Shown piece after piece: positions 43,462-53,250 of a stretch of DNA of 64,000 bases. A program made the translations under genes and the position numbers. The DNA is taken from the NCBI RefSeq assembly GCF_900100665.1, contig NZ_FNCS01000002.1, forward strand, positions 62,001 to 126,000. Direction: 5' to 3'. The notes under the pieces were generated by a model. It was not told the origin of the DNA. It made no database searches and worked only from the letters and a program-made list of their open reading frames with translations. Numbering within the stretch: position 1 is the stretch's first letter; every line of letters starts with the position of its first letter. The DNA is from Pelagibacterium luteolum (lineage in GTDB: Bacteria; Pseudomonadota; Alphaproteobacteria; Rhizobiales; Devosiaceae).

Positions 43462-44838
43462 TCAGTAACCCACGGCCTTCGCCGTGCCGTTCGTACGCTG
43501 ACCGTGCATTTCCTCGGCAATGAGGAACGCCAGCTCCAGTGCCTGGGATGCATTGAGCCGCGGATCGCAGTGCGTGTGGTAGCGGTCCGAGAGGCTTTCG
43601 TCGGTCACTGCCGATACGCCGCCCGTGCATTCGGTCACGTCGCGACCGGTCATTTCCACATGCACGCCACCGGCGATCGTCCCCATCTGGCGATGGATTT
43701 CGAAGAACGACTTCACCTCGGACAAAATCCTCTCGAAAGGCCGCGTCTTGTAGCCCGTCGATGCCTTGATGACGTTGCCGTGCATCGGATCGCAGCACCA
43801 GACAACTGTCCGTCCTTCAGCCTTCACCGTCTCGATCAGGCGCGGCAGGTGCTCGTCCACCTTGTCCGATCCGAAGCGCGCAATCAGCGTCAGCCGACCC
43901 GCCTCATCCTTGGGGTTGAGCGTATCCATCAATCGCTTGAGATCATCGCCGGACATTGACGGTCCGCACTTGACCCCGATCGGGTTCTTGATGCCGCGGA
44001 AATATTCCACATGCCCATGGTCGGGATTGCGCGTGCGATCCCCGATCCAGATCATGTGGCCGGACGTTGCGTACCAGTCATTGGTGATCGAATCCCGCCG
44101 CGTCATCGCCTGCTCGTAGCCCAGCAGCAACGCTTCATGCGAGGTGAAGAATTTGGTCTCGCGCAGCACCGGCGTGTTGTCGGGGCTCAGCCCCATCGCG
44201 CCGAGAAACTCGATGGCATCATCGATCTTTTTGGCGACCTCTTCATAACGCGGATACCAGTTAGAATCCTTCATGAAGCCCATCGTCCATTCATGGACGC
44301 GGGCGAGGTTGGCAAAACCACCGGCCGAAAAGGCGCGCAACAGGTTCAGCGTCGCCGCCGACTGGCGGTACGCCTCAAGCTGCCTGTTGGGATCGGGAAT
44401 ACGCGCTTCTGGCGTGAAATCGATCCCGTTGATGATGTCGCCCCTGTAGGACGGCAGTTCCACGCCATCGATCACTTCGGTATCCGACGAACGCGGCTTG
44501 GCGAACTGCCCCGCGATACGCCCGACCTTCACCACAGGCTTTGACGCACCATGGGTCAGGACCACCGCCATCTGCAGGAACACCCTGAAGAAATCGCGGA
44601 TGTGGTCGGCGTGATGTTCGGCAAAGCTTTCGGCACAATCGCCGCCTTGCAACAGGAAGGCATTTCCCTTGGCGACCTCGGCCAGATGGGCCTTGAGGTC
44701 GCGCGCCTCGCCTGCAAAAACCAAGGGGGGAAACGAAGCGAGCTTGGCCTCGACCGCCTCAAGCTCTGTCTGGCTCGGATAGGTCGGGACCTGCAGGATT
44801 GGCTTGTTTCTCCAACTGTCAGGTGTCCACGTGCTCAT
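43462..44838 (-). CDS. 3-deoxy-7-phosphoheptulonate synthase, class II
   Basis: First enzyme of the shikimate pathway, joining PEP and erythrose-4-phosphate. It is a 458-residue class II (plant/AroA-II) type, beginning [20 protein letters not shown]. It shows [45 protein letters not shown] with the metal-binding cysteine and histidine, and [18 protein letters not shown]. The ATG at 44838 starts where homology begins; 44859 is an alternative. The gene stands alone and ends before repeats and a terminator. Confidence 0.93.
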   Translation of the reverse strand: MSTWTPDSWRNKPILQVPTYPSQTELEAVEAKLASFPPLVFAGEARDLKAHLAEVAKGNAFLLQGGDCAESFAEHHADHIRDFFRVFLQMAVVLTHGASKPVVKVGRIAGQFAKPRSSDTEVIDGVELPSYRGDIINGIDFTPEARIPDPNRQLEAYRQSAATLNLLRAFSAGGFANLARVHEWTMGFMKDSNWYPRYEEVAKKIDDAIEFLGAMGLSPDNTPVLRETKFFTSHEALLLGYEQAMTRRDSITNDWYATSGHMIWIGDRTRNPDHGHVEYFRGIKNPIGVKCGPSMSGDDLKRLMDTLNPKDEAGRLTLIARFGSDKVDEHLPRLIETVKAEGRTVVWCCDPMHGNVIKASTGYKTRPFERILSEVKSFFEIHRQMGTIAGGVHVEMTGRDVTECTGGVSAVTDESLSDRYHTHCDPRLNASQALELAFLIAEEMHGQRTNGTAKAVGY

Positions 44839-44971
44839 CGCATGTCTCGCTTCATTCAAAAACTGTTTGTCCCCCGGGGAAAACCCGAAAGGTGACGCGG
44901 TCTACCAAGCGCAGCCCCGCATGCCAAGTATTCTATAGTATGTGACCGAGGTTCAGCACCAACCTTGACGC

Positions 44972-45017
44972 GTTGTCTTCATTGACAACACTGCAAACCG
45001 TTGTTACTGGTAACAAC
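44972..45017 (+). promoter_or_regulatory. Double palindromic operator of the TumE-like toxin-antitoxin pair
   Basis: GTTGTC-N6-GACAAC (44972-44989) and GTTGTTAC-TG-GTAACAAC (45000-45017) are two related palindromes on one DNA face region. The second abuts the ATG at 45018. TTGACA at 44982-44987 could be a -35 box, with TACTGG (45005-45010) as a poor -10 box, placing transcription start close to the start codon. Autoregulation by the HTH partner protein is inferred. Confidence 0.6.
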
Positions 45018-45299
45018 ATGCGGGCCGTCTTGATCGAAAAATCGAGGACAGTGGTCAACGATACGACGTTCGTCGAAATCGTCTTGTGGCACCTGCCCGC
45101 GCCGGTCCCCGGCAGTGCTCATCGGTTCAAATATCGCATGGCCCTGGTGATCGAAGGTGAATGCGTCCTGCGCTATGACAACGAACGTGGCAAGGGTGAT
45201 CATCGACATGTGAAGGGCCACGAAGAGCCGTTCGAGTTTACTTCGCTCGAAGCGCTGCTAGATGCCTTTCATGCAGATATGGAAAGGATTCTCCCATGA
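45018..45299 (+). CDS. TumE-like (DUF6516) toxin-family protein
   Basis: A 93-residue protein with the DUF6516 pattern: MRAVLIEKSRTVVNDTTFVE, IVLWHLPAPVPGSAHRFKYR, LRYDNERGKGDHRHV, and a C-terminal FTSLEALLDAFHADMERI. Members are annotated as TumE-family toxins paired with an HTH antitoxin. The target is not something I can derive. ATG 45018 is immediately preceded by a palindrome, with no Shine-Dalgarno sequence; an upstream TTG at 44973 would include the operator in the reading frame. It overlaps the antitoxin gene by four bases. Confidence 0.75.
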   Translation: MRAVLIEKSRTVVNDTTFVEIVLWHLPAPVPGSAHRFKYRMALVIEGECVLRYDNERGKGDHRHVKGHEEPFEFTSLEALLDAFHADMERILP

Positions 45300-45655
45300 C
45301 AACATTGACCGTAAGACTGGGCACGCTCGACGAGGCCAGGGCCCGTCTGCTGGACGCGGGCCGACGCGCGCTCGACGGCAAAGCGAATACCGCCACCCCG
45401 ACCCTGAACTTCGCCAGCTACGAAGACATGCATCGCGTTCTGGCACCCGCGCGCCTCGCCATCGTCAAAGTTCTCGCCGGCCAGGGCACCTTGTCGATCC
45501 GGGAGGTGGCGCGTCGGGTCGATCGCGATGTTCAGGCTGTGCATCGCGACGTCACCACCCTTATTACGGCTGGCGTGATCGATCGCAGCGAAAAAGGGAT
45601 TTCATTTCCCTACGCCAACATCCATTTCGAGTTCGATGTGACCGCCGCCGCATGA
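45296..45655 (+). CDS. HTH antitoxin-like DNA-binding partner (HVO_A0114-like)
   Basis: A 119-residue protein. The N-terminal residues 1-50 are basic and probably bind the toxin. The winged helix follows: LAPARLAIVKVLAGQGTLSI, then REVARRVDRDVQAVHRDVTT as the helix-turn-helix, then LITAGVIDRSEKGISFPYAN as the wing. This arrangement matches the DNA-binding antitoxins found next to DUF6516 toxins. ATGA overlap couples its translation to the toxin gene. It probably represses the pair through the two palindromes at 44972-45017. Confidence 0.75.
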   Translation: MTTLTVRLGTLDEARARLLDAGRRALDGKANTATPTLNFASYEDMHRVLAPARLAIVKVLAGQGTLSIREVARRVDRDVQAVHRDVTTLITAGVIDRSEKGISFPYANIHFEFDVTAAA

Positions 45656-45698
45656 TCCCGAGATGACATTGGTGGGGACGTCAATGTTTTCCCCCGCC

Positions 45699-45731
45699 GT
45701 CTCCCCGGGGTTTATTCCCGCGGTCCAGCAG
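45699..45731. repeat. Palindromic intergenic repeat copy
   Basis: GTCTCCCCGGGGTTTATTCC followed by CGCGGTCCAGCAG is a degenerate copy of the GGGATTTATTCCC family. It lies between the convergent antitoxin and gor genes, where its hairpin could aid termination. Confidence 0.65.
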
Positions 45732-45755
45732 CAGCGCTCCTCTGATCCAACGCCC

Positions 45756-47135
45756 TCACGGATTGCACTTCTCCCCGTCCACCACGCGATAGCTTGGTGA
45801 TTTGAACGTCACCAGTTCTTCTGCAGCCGTTGGGTGCACGGCAATGGCGTGGTCGAAATTTTCCTTGGTGGCGTTCATGCCGATCGGGATGGCGACAAGC
45901 TGGATCATTTCGCCCGCCCCCGGCCCCATGATGTGGCACCCGAGGACGCGCCCTGTGTCGGTTTCGGTGATGAGCTTGAGCATCATCTTTTCGAGCTTGT
46001 CGGACAGCGTGTTCATCATGGGGCGGAAGCGGGTGATGTAAACGTCGATCGAACGATGGCGCTCGGCGGCGATTTCCTCGCTCAGCCCAACCGTCCCGAT
46101 CTCGGGCTCGGAAAACACCGCTGTGGGGATGAGATGGTAAGGCACCGTTGTCGGAGTGTTGTTGAACACGGTCTGCGCGAAGGCCGAACCCTCACGGATC
46201 GCCACGGGCGTAAGCGCGGCGCGGCCCGTGACGTCGCCCACGGCATAGATCGAAGGCGATGACGAGCGCGAATATTCGTCAACGACGATGGCCCCGGTCT
46301 GGTCGCGCTGCACGTCCGCAGTTTCGAGCCCCAGTCCATCGGTATTGGGTCGGCGACCGGTCGCAAACATCACGGCATCGAAGGTCGCTTCCTCGCCATG
46401 CGAAAAGCTCACGCATACGCCGTCGCCGTCCTTGCGCAGGCGCGAAATGTTGTAGCCATACCGAAACCGGATGCCGCGCTCGCGCATGCCGTCTTCCAGC
46501 CCTTCGCGAAGATCCTTGTCGAACCCGCGCAAGATCTTGTCGCCGCGATAAACGAGCGTCGTATCGACACCCAGGCCGTGAAAGATCGTCGCAAACTCCA
46601 CGGCGATATACCCGCCGCCTTCGATCAGGATCGTTTTGGGCAGTTTTTCGAGATGAAACGCCTCGTTGGAGGTGATCGCCAACTCACTGCCCTCAATCTT
46701 GGGCGTGAACGGCGCGCCGCCCGTTGCGATCAATATCTTGTCCGCCGTCAACTCCTCGCCGGTCGAGAGCGTGACGCCGGTTCGCCCGGTCAAGGTTGCG
46801 CGCGCATGGAAAAGCGTGACGCCGGCGGTGTTGAGCAGGGTCTCGTATATCTTTTCGAGCCGGTCGATCTCCTTGTCCTTGTTGGCAAGCAGCGTCGGCC
46901 AATCGAATTTCGCATCGACCGTCCAGCCGAAACTGGGGGCGATGTCGAACATCTCGCCAAAGCGCGACGCATAGACGAACAGCTTTTTGGGCACGCATCC
47001 CCGGATGACGCAGGTGCCGCCATAGCGGTATTCCTCGACGATCGCGACCTTGGCGCCGAACTGTGCGGCCATGCGCGCGGCCCGCACGCCGCCGGACCCG
47101 CCCCCGATAACGATCAGATCAAACTTTTGGGCCAT
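45756..47135 (-). CDS. gor: Glutathione-disulfide reductase
   Basis: NADPH-dependent flavoenzyme that keeps glutathione reduced: 459 residues. The FAD site is VIGGGSGGVRAARMAA, and the redox-active disulfide lies in GGTCVIRGCVPKKLFVYAS. The NADPH domain is at ILIEGGGYIAVEFATIFHGLG, a second FAD motif is YAVGDVTGRAALTPVAIREG, and the C-terminal interface has GCHIMGPGAGEMIQ and HPTAAEELVTF. It has its own upstream region after the DUF2059 terminator. Confidence 0.95.
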   Translation of the reverse strand: MAQKFDLIVIGGGSGGVRAARMAAQFGAKVAIVEEYRYGGTCVIRGCVPKKLFVYASRFGEMFDIAPSFGWTVDAKFDWPTLLANKDKEIDRLEKIYETLLNTAGVTLFHARATLTGRTGVTLSTGEELTADKILIATGGAPFTPKIEGSELAITSNEAFHLEKLPKTILIEGGGYIAVEFATIFHGLGVDTTLVYRGDKILRGFDKDLREGLEDGMRERGIRFRYGYNISRLRKDGDGVCVSFSHGEEATFDAVMFATGRRPNTDGLGLETADVQRDQTGAIVVDEYSRSSSPSIYAVGDVTGRAALTPVAIREGSAFAQTVFNNTPTTVPYHLIPTAVFSEPEIGTVGLSEEIAAERHRSIDVYITRFRPMMNTLSDKLEKMMLKLITETDTGRVLGCHIMGPGAGEMIQLVAIPIGMNATKENFDHAIAVHPTAAEELVTFKSPSYRVVDGEKCNP

Positions 47136-47190
47136 GGGGTCCTCGCAGTCTCAGGTTCCGGACGGATGGATATAGGCCGCCGGGGCGCAC

Positions 47191-47221
47191 AAAAAAACCC
47201 CCGCCTGTGGAAGACGGGGGT
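47191..47221 (-). terminator. Terminator after the DUF2059 gene
   Basis: ACCCCCG (47197-47203) pairs with CGGGGGT (47215-47221). On the minus strand the stem runs into seven T residues (47191-47197). It separates the rpiA-DUF2059 transcript from gor. Confidence 0.88.
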
Positions 47222-47246
47222 CGATGTTTCAAAGCCCTGGCGCCGA

Positions 47247-47807
47247 TTACTGCGCGGGGGCCTCTTCAGCGGGAGCCGCCGCGTCGTCTTGCACCTGCGG
47301 AGCGTTGTAGCCCTGGTTGCGCAGTTCGGTGCGCACGCGCGAGAGAAACTCTGTGGACATGTTGCGGGTCCAGACCTGAAGCGCCAATTGCAGATCTTCA
47401 TTGATCGTGGCGTTCTGTCCCAAAAGCTTCTGGCCGACCGGGGTGTTGTAGAAGGCCAGAATTTCGTCGAGCTCTTCCACCGAGAAACGAACGGCGTAGA
47501 TGCGCGCGAACTGGTTGTAAAGCGGATCGCGGTTGAGGAGGTAATTGTCGTAAACCGTCTGCAGCGCGTTGATCAGCGGATCGCGCAGCGAAGGATCCTC
47601 TTGAATCATCAGCCGCATGACGCGAAGGCCCATTTCCACCAGCGCGCGCTCGTAAAGCTGGGCGGAATCGGTGAGGTCCACATACTCGCGGGCCTTGGCC
47701 AGATGCTCTGGAGAAATCTCCAGCTGCGCGTGTGCGGGCGAGGCGAAGGCCATGCCGGAGATCAGAAGCGCAGCGGTCAGCCGGCGCAGTTTGGGCAGGA
47801 AGGTCAT
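47247..47807 (-). CDS. DUF2059 exported protein
   Basis: A 186-residue secreted protein. The signal peptide ends AFASPAHAQ. The helical DUF2059 domain follows, with AREYVDLTDSAQLYERALVE and ARIYAVRFSVEELDEILAFYNTP, and then GQKLL. The C-terminal tail is rich in Ala and Glu. The function is unknown. The ATG at 47807 has AGGGA upstream. It starts 20 bases after rpiA and ends at a strong terminator, so rpiA and this gene form an operon, an arrangement I recall from other Hyphomicrobiales. Confidence 0.85.
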   Translation of the reverse strand: MTFLPKLRRLTAALLISGMAFASPAHAQLEISPEHLAKAREYVDLTDSAQLYERALVEMGLRVMRLMIQEDPSLRDPLINALQTVYDNYLLNRDPLYNQFARIYAVRFSVEELDEILAFYNTPVGQKLLGQNATINEDLQLALQVWTRNMSTEFLSRVRTELRNQGYNAPQVQDDAAAPAEEAPAQ

Positions 47808-47827
47808 TGTGCGTACGGTCCCTCGCG

Positions 47828-48535
47828 TTAAATGTTTCGGGCAGAATCGGATAGCTTGAGCGTCCCTGAAGCCGTGGCAAGATAGGCTTCCGAGCACAAA
47901 CCGATAAACAGCCCGTGCTGGACCACGCCAGGGATATCCAGCAGGGCCCGAGAAATCGCTTCTGCGTCGGAAATGCGGCCAAAAGATGCGTCGATGATCA
48001 AGTGTCCGCCATCGGTGAAATAGGGCTCGCCATCGGCCTTGCGACGCAGCGTTTTGCCGCCTTGTGCGCCATGGGCATTCATCACTTGAAGGATGGCGCG
48101 CTCCGTCGCCGCCTGCCCGAAAAGATTGATCTCGATGGGTAGCGGATAGGCGCCCAGCGTCTCGACGAGTTTGGATTCATCGGCGATGACGACCATTTTG
48201 GCCGATGCGGCTGCGACGATCTTCTCGCGCAAAAGTGCACCGCCGCCGCCCTTTATCAGCCGGAACTGGGCATCGATCTCATCGGCCCCATCGATCGTCA
48301 CATCGAGGCTGTCGATCTCTTCGAGCGTCGTAAGCGGTATCGAGAGGCTTTTTGCCTGCGCCGCGGTCACCTCCGAGGTGGGAACGCACAGACACTCAAA
48401 TCCCTTGGCCACCTCCGCGCCCAGAAGGTCGACGAAATGTTTTGCCGTCGATCCTGTGCCCAGCCCGATGCGCATGCCCGAGCGGACTTCTCCCATGGCC
48501 GCTTCCGCCGCCTTACGCTTGAGGTCTTCGCTCAT
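47828..48535 (-). CDS. rpiA: Ribose-5-phosphate isomerase A
   Basis: Interconverts ribose 5-phosphate and ribulose 5-phosphate in the pentose phosphate pathway. The 235 residues show [18 protein letters not shown] (phosphate binding), [20 protein letters not shown] with catalytic Asp residues and [10 protein letters not shown] with the catalytic Glu, then [19 protein letters not shown] lies ahead of the ATG at 48535, which rules against the in-frame ATG at 48550. Confidence 0.94.
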   Translation of the reverse strand: MSEDLKRKAAEAAMGEVRSGMRIGLGTGSTAKHFVDLLGAEVAKGFECLCVPTSEVTAAQAKSLSIPLTTLEEIDSLDVTIDGADEIDAQFRLIKGGGGALLREKIVAAASAKMVVIADESKLVETLGAYPLPIEINLFGQAATERAILQVMNAHGAQGGKTLRRKADGEPYFTDGGHLIIDASFGRISDAEAISRALLDIPGVVQHGLFIGLCSEAYLATASGTLKLSDSARNI

Positions 48536-48693
48536 CGCCATCTCCTCCATGTGGCGCTTTTAGAAAAACAGTTCGCCCGTTGTGTCAACGCTCCTTCAGT
48601 TGCAACCACCACCAATCATGCCGCGAGGCGGAAATTTCGGCAGGTGTCGCAAGCGTGCTTTGCCGAATTGAGCAACATGCCTATATTGGTCTC

Positions 48694-49713
48694 ATGAACA
48701 CCACAGCCTCCTATTCGCAGCGCCCCCTCGTCGATTCCTTTGGACGACACGTCACCTATCTGCGGGTGTCGGTCACAGACCGATGCGATTTCCGCTGCAC
48801 TTATTGCATGAGCGAGGACATGGTGTTCCTGCCCAAGAGCGAAGTGCTGAGCTTTGAGGAAATCCGCGAGGTCATCGGTGCTTTTGTCCGACGCGGCGTG
48901 CGCAAGGTGCGCCTCACCGGCGGCGAGCCACTTGTGCGCCGCGACATCATCAAGCTCATCGAGGCCATTTCCGCCGACCATCTGGCAACCGGCCAGATCG
49001 ATGAACTCACCCTCACGACCAATGGCAGCCAGCTTGCAAAGCACGCTGTGCGCCTTGTCGAACTGGGCATGAAGCGCATCAACGTCTCGCTCGACACACT
49101 CGATGCCGACAAATTTGCCGCCATCACCCGCAGGGGTCGATTGGACCAGGTGCTCGACGGCATTCGCGCCGCGCGCGAGGCCGGGCTCGCCGTCAAGCTC
49201 AACATGGTCGCCATCAAGGGCGTCAACGAGAATGAGATCGTCCCCATGATGGAATGGGCCCATAGCAACGGCATGGAGCTGACGTTGATCGAGGAAATGC
49301 CACTGGGCGAAGTCTCCGCCGACCGGTCGGACACCCATCTCTCCTTGCGCACTGTGCGCGACCGACTGGCCGAGCGCTATACGCTCACCCCCATCGCCAA
49401 GCGCACTGGCGGCCCTGCCCGCTATATGCAGATTGCGGAAACCAGCGGCACGATCGGGTTCATAACCCCGCTCTCACACAATTTCTGCGAAAGCTGCAAT
49501 CGCGTCCGCCTCACCTGCACCGGCCAGCTCTATATGTGCCTTGGCCAGGACGACAAGGTCGACCTTCGCGCCGCCATGCGCGACAGCGGCCCCGCCGGCC
49601 TCGACGCCGCCCTCGACCGCGCCATGATCCTGAAACCCAAAGGCCACGACTTCGTCATCGAACGCCGCTCGGCCCCCGCCGTCGAGCGCCACATGTCCGT
49701 GACGGGTGGGTGA
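48694..49713 (+). CDS. moaA: GTP 3',8-cyclase (molybdenum cofactor biosynthesis)
   Basis: Radical-SAM enzyme that cyclises GTP in the first step of molybdopterin synthesis: 339 residues. The N-terminal cluster motif is [20 protein letters not shown] binds SAM, and NVSLDTLD follows. The second iron-sulfur cluster is in [20 protein letters not shown]. The protein ends in the double glycine VTGG, needed for activity in known MoaA proteins. moaC is not adjacent. No Moco-riboswitch structure was recognised in the 158 bases upstream. Confidence 0.95.
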   Translation: MNTTASYSQRPLVDSFGRHVTYLRVSVTDRCDFRCTYCMSEDMVFLPKSEVLSFEEIREVIGAFVRRGVRKVRLTGGEPLVRRDIIKLIEAISADHLATGQIDELTLTTNGSQLAKHAVRLVELGMKRINVSLDTLDADKFAAITRRGRLDQVLDGIRAAREAGLAVKLNMVAIKGVNENEIVPMMEWAHSNGMELTLIEEMPLGEVSADRSDTHLSLRTVRDRLAERYTLTPIAKRTGGPARYMQIAETSGTIGFITPLSHNFCESCNRVRLTCTGQLYMCLGQDDKVDLRAAMRDSGPAGLDAALDRAMILKPKGHDFVIERRSAPAVERHMSVTGG

Positions 49714-49763
49714 CGAGGCAATAGACGCCCTGCTCGCCTCCCGCGCCTACCCCAGCCCTCTCC

Positions 49764-50026
49764 GTCATCCTCGGGCTTGACCCGGGGACCCAGCCAGCCT
49801 GCCGCGCCCCACAGCTGTCACCCCGGGCGAAGTCCCGGGGCCAAGTATGCTCGGACAAGATGGCAAGCGCCGCTGCCCACCGCCCACACGGAGCATACTG
49901 GGTCCCGGCTCAGGGCCGGGATGACCCCGGGGAAAACGCAGCGATCAAGCCAACAACGCCCACGCTCACGAGCACGGCAGGCCCACCCACCACCGTCATC
50001 CAGGGATTTATTCCCGGGATCCAGCG
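49764..50026. repeat. Cluster of four palindromic repeats between moaA and lrp
   Basis: Copies at 49764-49795 (CGGGCTTGACCCGGGG core), 49817-49842 (CCCCGGGCGAAGTCCCGGGG), 49899-49925 (reverse orientation, GGTCCCGGCTCAGGGCCGGG) and 49995-50026 (GGGATTTATTCCCGGG core). AGTATGCTC (49844-49852) and GAGCATACT (49891-49899) add another inverted pair between the second and third copies. The whole 341-base gap 49714-50054 is made of these repeats and has no gene. Confidence 0.75.
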
Positions 50027-50054
50027 GGCCGCAGGCACCGAATATCGGGCCTGC

Positions 50055-50531
50055 TCAGTCCCCTACCACTGCAAACTCAAGCGGCAGGGCGGTCGTGTAC
50101 TTGATCTGCTCCATCGCAAACGACGAACTCACATCCGAGAGCGCGATGCGGGAGATGAGTTTTTTATAAAACACGTCATAGGCCTGGATCGAGGGCACGA
50201 CGACGCGCAGCAGATAGTCGACATCGCCACTCATACGATAAAACTCCACAACCTCTGTGAAGTCCTCGACCACGGCTGCGAATTTGCGCAGCCAGGCATC
50301 ATTGTGCTCATTGGTCTTGACCGCCACGAACACCGTCACGCCGGCGTTAACCTTTTCGGGGTCGAGCACCGCCACCCGGCGCTTGATGACACCCTCTTCT
50401 TCCATCTTCTGGATGCGGCGCCAGCACGGGGTTGTCGACAGCCCGACCTTGCGGCCGATTTCGGCCACCGGCATGGTTGCATCCTTCTGGAGCAATTGCA
50501 GGATTTTGCGGTCGAGTTTGTCGAGCGCCAT
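50055..50531 (-). CDS. Lrp/AsnC family transcriptional regulator
   Basis: A 158-residue feast/famine regulator. The N-terminal helix-turn-helix starts LDKLDRKILQLLQKDATMPV, then AEIGRKVGLSTTPCWRRIQKM as recognition helix. The C-terminal RAM ligand domain includes VTVFVAVKTNEHNDAWLRKF, FYRMSGDVDYLLRVVVPS and SSFAMEQIKYTTALPL. The ligand is probably an amino acid. The start has GGGGGTAGA upstream. The target genes are unknown; it is divergent from the kinase gene at 50835. Confidence 0.92.
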   Translation of the reverse strand: MALDKLDRKILQLLQKDATMPVAEIGRKVGLSTTPCWRRIQKMEEEGVIKRRVAVLDPEKVNAGVTVFVAVKTNEHNDAWLRKFAAVVEDFTEVVEFYRMSGDVDYLLRVVVPSIQAYDVFYKKLISRIALSDVSSSFAMEQIKYTTALPLEFAVVGD

Positions 50532-50834
50532 TCTACCCCCAGGAACATATTTTCTAAAATTGACCCAAATTTTCCGTCATGCTGGAAAACTGTCCGCCCG
50601 GACGCGGTATTTGACGTGCCCGTCTTGCCCATGTCAAGCCGCATGAAGGTTAACGCCGCGCCGTGCCGGATTCAGCTCCGCAAGCGACCGTCCAGCCCTC
50701 TATGGTGAAAATTGCGTCTCTTTCGCATGGACCTTTCAACGCCCTGTTAACCACATACGACATAGCTTTGAACCTCGCGTACGGGCTGAGCAGTTTTCAT
50801 CCCGATGAGTAGTTTGTAGCGTAACGAGTATCGT
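50532..50834. other. Noncoding divergent promoter region
   Basis: These 303 bases lie between the start of the lrp gene and that of the kinase gene. No gene, strong hairpin or clear -35/-10 pair was recognised. Two GTTAAC motifs (about 50650 and 50746) are present but do not form a full CtrA box. Confidence 0.4.
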
Positions 50835-52361
50835 ATGGTTTCCAGCCCGGCCAGTAGAGCAGCGGACGCGTCGCGTCACGCACGCGAACCGCGCAGAACC
50901 GTGCAGCGGGCCGTGCTCGACGCCCGCCAACGGCTGACGTCAAGCTCAGGCACCCGCTCCACCTTCGACTTCGAGTTACTCGACAATTACGCCAAGGCCC
51001 GGTTGACGAGCCTGGTGCCCACCCTTTTGCTCGTCGTGATGCTGTCGCTCGCAGCGGTGCTCTGGATTCCGGTCACGACCGTGGTCATCTGGGCGACCGT
51101 CGCCGCTGTTGCCATCCTTGGCGTCACCATGCTCAGCCGCAATCTCCAGCGCGATGAGGGGCGGAGCTTTGACGCCAAGCGCTGGACGCGCACTTTCGTC
51201 ATTGGCGAAACAATCAATGGCCTTGCCTGGGCCACCCTCCCCGTCCTCGCCATCTCCGGCGGCGGACAGGACATCCAGGTCATCATTTTTGCCATGCTGC
51301 TGGTCGGCATCGCAGCCAATGCCGTCGCCACCCGCACCCTGCCCGTGGCCACGCTTGCCGCCACCTTTCCGGGCACGATGAGCGTCGCAGTCATGCTCAC
51401 CATGAATGGCGGCACGCTCAACTACGCGATGTCGGTCGTCACTTTCGGTGCTTTTTTCTTCTTCCTCTTCCTCACGCGCCAGCTGCACAAATCCGAGATC
51501 GTCAATCTCGAGCACCAGTGGGAAAAAGACGCTCTGATCCTCGAACTCGAGGAAGCGCGCTCGATGTCCGACGAAGCGCGCCGCGAGGCCGAGCAGGCCA
51601 ATATCGCCAAATCGCGTTTCCTCGCCACCATGAGCCACGAGTTGCGCACCCCGCTCAATGCAATCATCGGCTTTTCCGAAGTGCTCAAATCCGAGCTGCT
51701 GGGCGCACACGCCGTCGCCCAATACAAGGAATACGCTGGAGACATCCACGCCAGCGGCCAGCACCTCTTGAACCTTATCAATGAATTGCTCGATCTCTCG
51801 CGGATCGAGGCTGGCAAATACGACCTCACCGAAGAGGCTGTCAGCCTCGTCGATATCGCCGATGATTGCCGCCGCATGCTGGAAATCCGCGCGCGCACCA
51901 AAAACATCGACTTCCAGTTCGAAGCCAGTGACGCACTGCCCAAGCTCTGGGCCGACGAGCGCTCCGTGCGTCAGGTGGTCCTGAACCTACTTTCCAACGC
52001 CATCAAGTTCACTCCGCAATCGGGCAAGATCATCCTGACCGTCAGCCGCAGCGCCGATGGCGGGCAGTTCGTGTCGGTCATGGACAATGGTCCGGGCATT
52101 CCCGAGGACGAAATCGAAACCGTACTCTCCTCGTTCGGCCAGGGCTCACTCGCCCAGAAGACCGCCGAACAGGGCGCCGGACTCGGCCTCCCCATCGTGC
52201 AGCGCATCATGGAGCTGCATCAGGGCCGGTTCGACCTCTTCTCCAAACTCCGGTTCGGTACCGAAGTCATCGCCACCTTCCCCCGCGCCCGCGTCATGGA
52301 AGGCATGGCCCCCGTCGTCGAAACGTCAAATCGCCTCGAGATTTACTCCGAAGCCGTCTGA
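50835..52361 (+). CDS. Membrane sensor histidine kinase (HisKA type)
   Basis: A 508-residue kinase. After a basic N terminus, about six membrane helices occupy residues 55-215. A coiled coil (residues 215-255, ending EARREAEQANIAKS) leads into the HisKA domain with FLATMSHELRTPLNAIIGFS holding the phospho-acceptor His. The ATPase domain has DERSVRQVVLNLLSNAIKFT, DNGPGIPEDE and GAGLGLPIVQRIMELHQG. It resembles the PdhS/DivJ-like kinases of Alphaproteobacteria, but no response regulator is adjacent, so its pathway is unknown. Confidence 0.88.
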   Translation: MVSSPASRAADASRHAREPRRTVQRAVLDARQRLTSSSGTRSTFDFELLDNYAKARLTSLVPTLLLVVMLSLAAVLWIPVTTVVIWATVAAVAILGVTMLSRNLQRDEGRSFDAKRWTRTFVIGETINGLAWATLPVLAISGGGQDIQVIIFAMLLVGIAANAVATRTLPVATLAATFPGTMSVAVMLTMNGGTLNYAMSVVTFGAFFFFLFLTRQLHKSEIVNLEHQWEKDALILELEEARSMSDEARREAEQANIAKSRFLATMSHELRTPLNAIIGFSEVLKSELLGAHAVAQYKEYAGDIHASGQHLLNLINELLDLSRIEAGKYDLTEEAVSLVDIADDCRRMLEIRARTKNIDFQFEASDALPKLWADERSVRQVVLNLLSNAIKFTPQSGKIILTVSRSADGGQFVSVMDNGPGIPEDEIETVLSSFGQGSLAQKTAEQGAGLGLPIVQRIMELHQGRFDLFSKLRFGTEVIATFPRARVMEGMAPVVETSNRLEIYSEAV

Positions 52362-52442
52362 GGGTTGGGCGGTCGTCAGGGCTCTCAGCCACCACGGTCC
52401 GCCACACCCAAACCCGTGATCCAGGCGTTGCGCCCCCAGCGC

Positions 52443-53126
52443 CTAAACCGCCCGCAAATCCTCGATCAGCGTTCCGACACCATCAATCTCGGCGTCATGC
52501 GGCAAATCGCGGATCGTCTCGCCAACACCCGCCTCATACCATTTCCGCATCGCCGGCAGCTGCCGCAGCCGCTCGGCATAGGCCAGGGCGGTGTCGCTCA
52601 GCTTCAGATCATACGTCATGATCCGAAACGCCACCGGACAGAAAAACGCATCCACCGCGGTGAACGCCTCTCCCGCCAGGAACGGCCCGCCGAACCGCGA
52701 TAGGCCCTCTGTCCAAAGCTCGTCGATCCGATCGATATCCCGCTGCAGCTTGTCGCTCACCTCGTGAAGCTTCACCCGCACGCCGACATTCATGCCGCAC
52801 ACATTGCGCAGGGTCGAAAACCCCGAATGCATTTCAGCGGCCGCAGACCGTGCCCAGGCCCGCGCCGCGCGATCGGTCGGCCAGACTTGCGGGTGGTCTT
52901 CGGCGACATATTCGGTGATGGCCAGCGAATCCCACACCGTCACATCGCCATCGACAAGGCAGGGCACCAGCCCGCTGGGCGAGAACGAGCGAAACGCCTC
53001 ATAGCTCGACCCCTGGAGAAACGGCACGAACCGCTCCTCGAAGTCGATCCCCAGCCCCTCGAGCAACACCCAAGGCCGCAGCGACCAGGACGAGTAATTC
53101 TTGTTGGCGATATAAAGCGCATACAT
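52443..53126 (-). CDS. Glutathione S-transferase family protein
   Basis: A 227-residue GST. The N-terminal thioredoxin-like domain has YIANKNYSSWSLRPWVLLEG, with a probable catalytic Ser or Tyr, and GLVPCLVDGDVTVWDSLAITEY, which contains the cis-Pro and the glutathione-binding region. The C-terminal helical domain includes FLAGEAFTAVDAFFCPV. The ATG at 53126 follows AAGGGAG; the longer frame is spurious. The substrate is unknown. It is convergent with the kinase gene. Confidence 0.87.
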   Translation of the reverse strand: MYALYIANKNYSSWSLRPWVLLEGLGIDFEERFVPFLQGSSYEAFRSFSPSGLVPCLVDGDVTVWDSLAITEYVAEDHPQVWPTDRAARAWARSAAAEMHSGFSTLRNVCGMNVGVRVKLHEVSDKLQRDIDRIDELWTEGLSRFGGPFLAGEAFTAVDAFFCPVAFRIMTYDLKLSDTALAYAERLRQLPAMRKWYEAGVGETIRDLPHDAEIDGVGTLIEDLRAV

Positions 53127-53250
53127 TTCGGAAACTCCCTTTTGACCGAGAGGTCGTTTGATCAAGAAAAATCCCACCCCACGCCGTCACCGGTTTTTTT
53201 CCCCGGAGCGGAGCGGCATCGCTCCATTCAGCGCTGCCGGATACCAGCCC

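Noticed and set aside
49764-50026. CRISPR-like array suspected from repeated GC-rich motifs
   Set aside because: Copies differ in orientation, core and spacing, and are each palindromic. No constant repeat-spacer pattern and no cas genes.
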